Source: an uncultured Candidatus Melainabacteria bacterium | GTDB lineage: Bacteria > Cyanobacteriota > Vampirovibrionia > Gastranaerophilales > Gastranaerophilaceae | Length of the DNA: 36,156 nucleotides | Direction: 5' to 3' | Assembly: GCA_934693235.1 (NCBI GenBank) | Contig: CAKUUY010000018.1 | Location: forward strand, 1-36,156 | Shown here: piece by piece, positions 31,887 through 36,156 of the stretch | Numbering within the stretch: position 1 is the first letter of the stretch | Layout of the letters: the number at the start of each line of letters is the position of its first letter | The notes under the pieces: model-generated | The model's database searches: none | What the model was told of the DNA's origin: nothing | The model's input: the letters and a program-made list of their open reading frames with translations, nothing else | Translations under genes and position numbers: made by a program

Positions 31887-32053
31887 ATCTTAACCCTCTT
31901 TTTTAGGAATTATAAAGGTAATGCACTTTATAGACATCATTCAATTGTTTGAGCTTTATTTATGTTTGGGAGGTATACGAGAATTAACTTTAGTTAGTTG
32001 CGTTATTCCTGTTCTACTTGACACGTTTATTATATAAGGGTAAATTTAGTATT

Positions 32054-34516
32054 ATGGTTGATAAAATAAAAATTCGTGGAGCAAGGGTTCATAACCTTAA
32101 AAATATAGACGTTGATATTCCTCTGAACAAAATTGTTGGAATTGCAGGAGTTTCAGGGTCAGGTAAGTCGTCTTTGGCACTTGGAGTTTTATATTCTGAG
32201 GGTTCAAGAAGATATTTGGAAGCACTTTCAACCTACACAAGACGTCGAATGACTCAGACTGAAAAAGCAATTGTGGACGAGGTTTTGTATGTGCCTGCAG
32301 CTCTAGCGCTTCATCAACGACCGGCTATTCCGGGAGTAAGGAGTACTTTTGGTACAGGAACAGAGCTCTTAAATAGTCTCAGACTAATGTTCTCGAGACT
32401 TGCAAATCATGAATGCCCTAATGGTCATTATTTAGCACCAACACTGGCTGTTGCTGCAGAACAAGAACTCATTTGTCCTATTTGTGGAGAACATTTTTAC
32501 GCTCCATCCGCAGAAGAGTTGGCTTTTAACAGTCAAGGAGCTTGCAAAACTTGTAGTGGAACAGGAATTGTCAGAACAGTTGACAGATCAACTCTTGTAC
32601 CTGATGAAAATTTAACTATTGATGAGGGAGCAGTTGCTCCTTGGGGAACTTTGATGTGGTCTTTGATGACCGATGTTTGTCGAGAAATGGGCGTGCGTAC
32701 TAATGTTCCATTCAAGGATTTAACTGACAAAGAAAAAGATATTGTTTATAACGGACCTGCTGAGAAAAAACATATTTTCTATAAAGCCAAAAACACAAAT
32801 CAGGCAGGCGAATTGGATTTTACGTACTACAACGCGGTTTATACGGTTGAAAATGCTCTTGCTAAAGTCAAAGACGAAAAGAGTATGAAACGAGTTGAAA
32901 AGTTTTTGAAACAAGACATTTGTCCTGATTGTGGCGGGACTCGTTTGTCAGAAAAAGCGAGAACCCCAAAACTTATGGGAATAACACTTGACAAAGCTTG
33001 TCAAATGACACTTTCTGAACTTGTTGAATGGGTTGAAAAAGTTCCTAATTCATTGCCTGATGAAATGCAACCTATGGCAAAAAGTATTTGTGAATCCTTT
33101 CAATCTGTTGCAAAACGTTTGATGGACTTAGGTTTAGGGTACTTGACTCTTGATAGAGCTGCTTCGACTCTTTCTACAGGCGAAAGACAAAGAATGCAGC
33201 TTGCGCGTGCGGTAAGAAATCGTACTACCGGTGTTTTGTATGTACTTGATGAACCGTCTATTGGTCTCCATCCATCAAATATAGTTGGGTTGAAAGGTGT
33301 AATTCATGACCTTGTAGGTGATGGAAATTCGGTTATATTGGTTGATCATGATACACAGATTTTAAAAGAGTCTGATTGGATTGTAGAAATGGGCCCGAAA
33401 GCAGGTGTAAATGGCGGATATGTGATTGCAGAGGGGACTGTTGAAAATCTTGAACTTAATGAAAATTCAATAATCGGTAAATTTCTTTCAGGAAAAGAAA
33501 ATATTATTGTTAGACCGAAAATTAAGTCTGAACAAATATTTGAATATGGGAAAATTAAGCTTGAAACAAATAGAATTCATACGGTAAAGCCGTTGAAAGT
33601 TGAAATTCCGAAAGGCAGATTAACTGTTGTAACAGGAGTTTCCGGCTCCGGAAAAACTACAATGGTTTTAGAAAGTCTTGTTCCGGCATTGGAATCTTTG
33701 ACAAATAAGAAAAGTTTTCCTGAGCATATTATAAATATTGAAGCAGATGAAATTAAACAGGTCAAATTGATTGATGCGACTCCGATTGGAATTAATGTCC
33801 GTTCAACAGTTGCAACTTATGCAAATATTCACGATGAGTTGAGAAAAGTTTTTGCAAAAACCGAAAAGGCAAAAGAACTCAGATTTAAAGCTGGAGATTT
33901 TTCGTATAATACAGGTAAATTGCGTTGTCCTACGTGCGACGGTACAGGTGTAATAAATTTAGATGTTCAATTTTTGCCCGATGTAGAAATTCCTTGTCCC
34001 GATTGTGGAGGTTCAAGGTATACAAAAGTTGCAAACACGATTAAATATGGAAAATACTCACTGCCTGAATTTATGGCAATGGATATAAATACCGCAATAA
34101 ATGCTTGTAAGGATTTAAAAATTATTCATCAACGATTGAAAGTTTTGCAAGATTTGGGTTTGGGGTATTTAACTCTTGGAGAAGCTACTCCGAGTCTTTC
34201 AGGTGGAGAGGCGCAGAGATTAAAACTTGCAAGTGAAATGCGAAAAACTCAATCAGATTCAGTTTTTGTTTTTGATGAACCGACAATCGGATTACATCCT
34301 TTGGATGTTCAAACACTTTTAGGTGTTTTTCAAACTTTGATAGATAACGGAGCAACAGTTGTTGTAATTGAACACGATTTAGATGTAATAAAAAATGCTG
34401 ATTACATTATTGATATGGGGCCTGAGGGTGGCGAAGCCGGCGGAAAAATAATTTTTAGCGGAACTCCACAAGAACTAAAAAATTGTAAAAATTCCAAAAC
34501 TGCAAAATTTTTATAA
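32054..34516 (+). CDS. uvrA2: UvrA-like ATPase lacking the UvrB-binding insertion (UvrA2 type)
   Basis: 820 aa from ATG 32054; a TTG 12 codons earlier (32018) is part of TTGACA and less likely. The two ABC halves are intact: Walker A G-V-S-G-S-G-K-S (32-39), signature L-S-T-G-E-R-Q-R, second G-V-S-G-S-G-K-T, signature L-S-G-G-E-A-Q-R. Four zinc C-x2-C pairs are present (for example C-P-I-C, C-P-T-C). Between R-S-T-F-G-T and C-P-I-C only about 45 residues occur, where true UvrA has about 150 including the UvrB-binding domain. Such paralogues (UvrA2) bind DNA but do not load UvrB normally and are linked to damage tolerance or drug resistance. Exact role unknown. Divergent from clpB. Confidence 0.88.
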   Translation: MVDKIKIRGARVHNLKNIDVDIPLNKIVGIAGVSGSGKSSLALGVLYSEGSRRYLEALSTYTRRRMTQTEKAIVDEVLYVPAALALHQRPAIPGVRSTFGTGTELLNSLRLMFSRLANHECPNGHYLAPTLAVAAEQELICPICGEHFYAPSAEELAFNSQGACKTCSGTGIVRTVDRSTLVPDENLTIDEGAVAPWGTLMWSLMTDVCREMGVRTNVPFKDLTDKEKDIVYNGPAEKKHIFYKAKNTNQAGELDFTYYNAVYTVENALAKVKDEKSMKRVEKFLKQDICPDCGGTRLSEKARTPKLMGITLDKACQMTLSELVEWVEKVPNSLPDEMQPMAKSICESFQSVAKRLMDLGLGYLTLDRAASTLSTGERQRMQLARAVRNRTTGVLYVLDEPSIGLHPSNIVGLKGVIHDLVGDGNSVILVDHDTQILKESDWIVEMGPKAGVNGGYVIAEGTVENLELNENSIIGKFLSGKENIIVRPKIKSEQIFEYGKIKLETNRIHTVKPLKVEIPKGRLTVVTGVSGSGKTTMVLESLVPALESLTNKKSFPEHIINIEADEIKQVKLIDATPIGINVRSTVATYANIHDELRKVFAKTEKAKELRFKAGDFSYNTGKLRCPTCDGTGVINLDVQFLPDVEIPCPDCGGSRYTKVANTIKYGKYSLPEFMAMDINTAINACKDLKIIHQRLKVLQDLGLGYLTLGEATPSLSGGEAQRLKLASEMRKTQSDSVFVFDEPTIGLHPLDVQTLLGVFQTLIDNGATVVVIEHDLDVIKNADYIIDMGPEGGEAGGKIIFSGTPQELKNCKNSKTAKFL

Positions 34517-34592
34517 ACTATTTTTAGATTGGTTTTGTTATTAATAGCAAAAAATTTTTTTAGGGGGTTTTAGAATAAAAAAAGGGTATTTT

Positions 34593-35060
34593 ATGAACAT
34601 AAGTTTTACAGGGTTTAATAATATAAAAATCGGCAAAAAACAGTACGAGCAGTTTGGTGCATATAGTTCAATTACAGGTGAAATATTACATGACAAAAAG
34701 CTTTATACAGAGTTAAAAATTAGTACATGTTTAACAAATGACAAAAATGGCAATGATTTAACAGATTTTTTTGCACGTGTGCCTAAAAAATTTATAAACC
34801 CTGAACAATCAGATAAACTAGAGCTTCATGTAAAAAGTTTTAGTGTTCCGTCAACAAACGTAAGACAAACTATGTTTTCTCTAAACGGAAAGGAAATTGT
34901 TTTGGATAGTGATAAAAAACTTCCGTTAATGACGTTCCTTGCAAGATTTACACGTGAAAGTTCAAAAAATCCAAACTTAAGCGAAAACCAACAAAAATGC
35001 ATGAAATTTGCAAACAAAAGTATTCATAATGAAACAATGAATTACATTGAAACAAGATAG
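34593..35060 (+). CDS. Hypothetical protein with N-terminal N-I-S-F-T-G motif
   Basis: 155 aa; AAAGGG lies before the ATG. No signal peptide or membrane helix. It begins M-N-I-S-F-T-G-F-N-N-I-K-I, and this S-F-x-G start recurs in the protein at 19944. The body has beta-type stretches (L-T-E-L-K-I-S-T and L-E-L-H-V-K-S-F-S-V-P-S-T-N-V-R) and an Asn/Lys-rich helical tail. No known family; probably lineage-specific. It follows the UvrA2 gene by 76 nt without a visible terminator, so it may be transcribed with it. The next plus-strand gene starts 256 nt later. Confidence 0.65.
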   Translation: MNISFTGFNNIKIGKKQYEQFGAYSSITGEILHDKKLYTELKISTCLTNDKNGNDLTDFFARVPKKFINPEQSDKLELHVKSFSVPSTNVRQTMFSLNGKEIVLDSDKKLPLMTFLARFTRESSKNPNLSENQQKCMKFANKSIHNETMNYIETR

Positions 35061-35061
35061 A

Positions 35062-35285
35062 TTTTCTGTATATCATTACAGGGTGTGTGCCATCTGAATA
35101 ACAGGTTGTCATTGTGTCTTTATCTTTCATCCAATCTTTCATTATAGAACCGCCTTGCAATTCTGTATAAATATACCTAGAAATTGCATCCTAAGCTACA
35201 GAACAATGTGGTTTTAACGGCTCACCTGCAATCATATTTTTATCATAATCCGTCTTTACTTCTTTTTTGTACTTCCACCAAATTT
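35062..35285 (-). pseudogene. Remnant of a minus-strand gene with an in-frame stop
   Basis: The minus strand has a protein-like frame: K-I-W-W-K-Y-K-K-E-V-K-T-D-Y-D-K-N-M, then A-G-E-P-L-K-P-H-C-S-V-A, a TAG at 35191-35193, then D-A-I-S-R-Y-I-Y-T-E-L-Q-G-G-S-I-M-K-D-W-M-K and S-D-G-T-H-P-V-M-I-Y-R-K-S. The reading stays open on both sides of one stop and has no start codon or ribosome site. The ends are uncertain, since the frame also stays open into the flanking plus-strand genes. The source gene is not recognised. Confidence 0.5.
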
Positions 35286-35308
35286 TTGCTATAATTATTC
35301 CAGAAGGG
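35267..35308 (+). promoter_or_regulatory. Promoter and ribosome site of the last gene
   Basis: TTGTAC (35267-35272), 17 nt, TATAAT (35290-35295). AAGGG (35304-35308) lies 8 nt before ATG 35317, giving a short leader. Confidence 0.7.
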
Positions 35309-35316
35309 TTGGTTAT

Positions 35317-36081
35317 ATGCAAATTAAAGATGATATTTCAAATGCTACATTGCTAGAGGGAATTGGCTGTGTTATTGTGGGCTTTGTTCTGTTGTATTTT
35401 GTGTACTTTGCGAATAATCAAAACATGGTTTCTGTTGATTTATTTTTCTGGTTTTTGTGTATCTTATCATTAGTGGGATATGCCATGATAATTTTTGCAG
35501 TAATCAAAAAATTTATTGACAAAGGTAAAAATTTATATTTGCAATCTGTAGACTTTTTACCTGACAAGGTTGGGTTTGGTTTCAACAAGCCGCAATACAA
35601 TTTTGCTTGCGGATACGGCGATATAAAAAATTTGGAAATGGTGTTTAGGACGATATTGGTACCAACAAGATACGGTTATATGCACAATGCAATATCAAAA
35701 ATCATTTTGAATTTTACCGTTTTGAATAACCGAGAATTTACTTTAGAAACCAGCACGATAAACCACATGAAAAAGATTTATCAAGTGTTTGATTGTAGAA
35801 ACAAGGTCGAGAGATTTTCGTATAAATATGTTGGTGTTGGAGATGTTCCGCAACTGGAGGAATTAATCAATTTTTACTTAAAAACAGGTTGTAAGAAAAA
35901 ATTTGCTGATAAACAAAGGCATGTGCTTAAAATGTTTGCAATTTTCTCTTTTGCACTTGGACTCGTTATGTTATTTATAATAATAGCAACGTATAGCGGC
36001 GAGATAGATCTGTTTTCAGTGATATGTCCTTCTGTCCTGCTTCTTCCAGCTTTGGTGTTGTTTGTTATTTTGAAACAGTGA
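35317..36081 (+). CDS. Four-helix membrane protein with central soluble domain
   Basis: 254 aa. Two N-terminal helices (about 14-32 and 42-62), a soluble beta-rich middle (about 70-195; C-G-Y-G-D-I-K-N-L-E-M-V-F-R-T-I-L and later F-D-C-R-N-K-V-E-R-F), and two C-terminal helices (about 206-226 and 232-252). The middle has the length and strand pattern of a bacterial PH-like domain of the kind found between membrane helices, but this is a weak resemblance. No catalytic motif. It has its own promoter. Function unknown. Confidence 0.65.
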   Translation: MQIKDDISNATLLEGIGCVIVGFVLLYFVYFANNQNMVSVDLFFWFLCILSLVGYAMIIFAVIKKFIDKGKNLYLQSVDFLPDKVGFGFNKPQYNFACGYGDIKNLEMVFRTILVPTRYGYMHNAISKIILNFTVLNNREFTLETSTINHMKKIYQVFDCRNKVERFSYKYVGVGDVPQLEELINFYLKTGCKKKFADKQRHVLKMFAIFSFALGLVMLFIIIATYSGEIDLFSVICPSVLLLPALVLFVILKQ

Positions 36082-36138
36082 GAGAGGAAGTCGTGTGCTC
36101 CAAGAGAGTTGAGCGAATACTTGAGCGAAAATCGATTG

Positions 36139-36153
36139 GGGTTCGCAAGAACC
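36139..36153. other. Short hairpin at the window end
   Basis: GGTTC-GCAA-GAACC, a 5-bp stem with a GNRA tetraloop, 58 nt after the last stop. Not followed by a T-run within the window; it may be part of a structured RNA or the next gene's leader. 36082-36156 otherwise holds no visible gene. Confidence 0.3.
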
Positions 36154-36156
36154 AGC

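Noticed and set aside
31887..32053. Possible CIRCE or heat-shock element upstream of clpB
   Set aside because: No TTAGCACTC-N9-GAGTGCTAA or recognisable alternative sigma site found by reading.
32018..32053. TTG start extending the UvrA-like protein by 12 residues
   Set aside because: The added residues (MTRLLYKGKFSI) do not resemble the family N-terminus and the TTG is part of a TTGACA; AAGGG lies before the ATG at 32054.

Overview
The window is AT-rich DNA (roughly one-third G+C by eye) from a bacterium with an outer membrane (TolC-type channel, SLH surface protein, periplasmic proteins). The mix of a cyanobacterial-type principal sigma factor, an SLH protein with a Cys-rich head, FTLAE prepilins with a 'VLITLGIIGVVAALTIP' helix, and many short lineage-type hypothetical proteins fits a gut member of the Vampirovibrionia/Melainabacteria (Gastranaerophilales-like), the non-photosynthetic sister group of Cyanobacteria. 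This placement is inference from protein style; no rRNA is present.

Layout. 1-2640: the 5' end of a prepilin gene (minus strand, cut by the window edge), then a Cys-rich SLH-domain envelope protein, a dispersed palindrome and two back-to-back terminators. 2639-9118: a tripartite drug-efflux locus. A TolC-type channel diverges from marR-emrA-emrB-emrB', with a nested palindrome between tolC and marR and two copies of a ~120 bp structured repeat in the gaps. 9184-15095: housekeeping and membrane genes (pgi, a DUF4145-like membrane-anchored protein, metG, a GT-C-type membrane glycosyltransferase, a small membrane protein). 15239-18209: dnaG-rpoD with overlapping ends. 18282-23571: a metallophosphoesterase with a near-leaderless start, an amino-acid-type binding lipoprotein, hypothetical proteins, prmC with two small upstream genes (one only 54 aa), and a BioD-like protein with a damaged P-loop.

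23572-28000 is the accessory-looking part. A consensus promoter is followed within ~25 nt of its predicted start by an intrinsic terminator; then come two tandem small proteins sharing a C-terminal motif, a Spy/CpxP-like periplasmic protein, mini-RNase III (mrnC), a 19-residue-repeat solenoid protein, a decayed second copy of part of mrnC, a prepilin gene whose reading frame is broken at a run of ten G (a likely phase-variable ON/OFF switch), tRNA-Ala(TGC), and a fragment of a dead gene. 28001-36156: a HEYRH zincin-like protein of unknown family, clpB, a UvrA paralogue lacking the UvrB-binding insertion, a small protein sharing an N-terminal S-F-x-G motif with another gene 14 kb away, a dead gene remnant, and a four-helix membrane protein.

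The best candidates for new biology are the G10 tract in the prepilin leader, the paired small proteins behind a promoter/terminator leader, the HEYRH protein, and the covarying repeat pair in the efflux locus. No CRISPR array, transposase, integrase or rRNA was seen.
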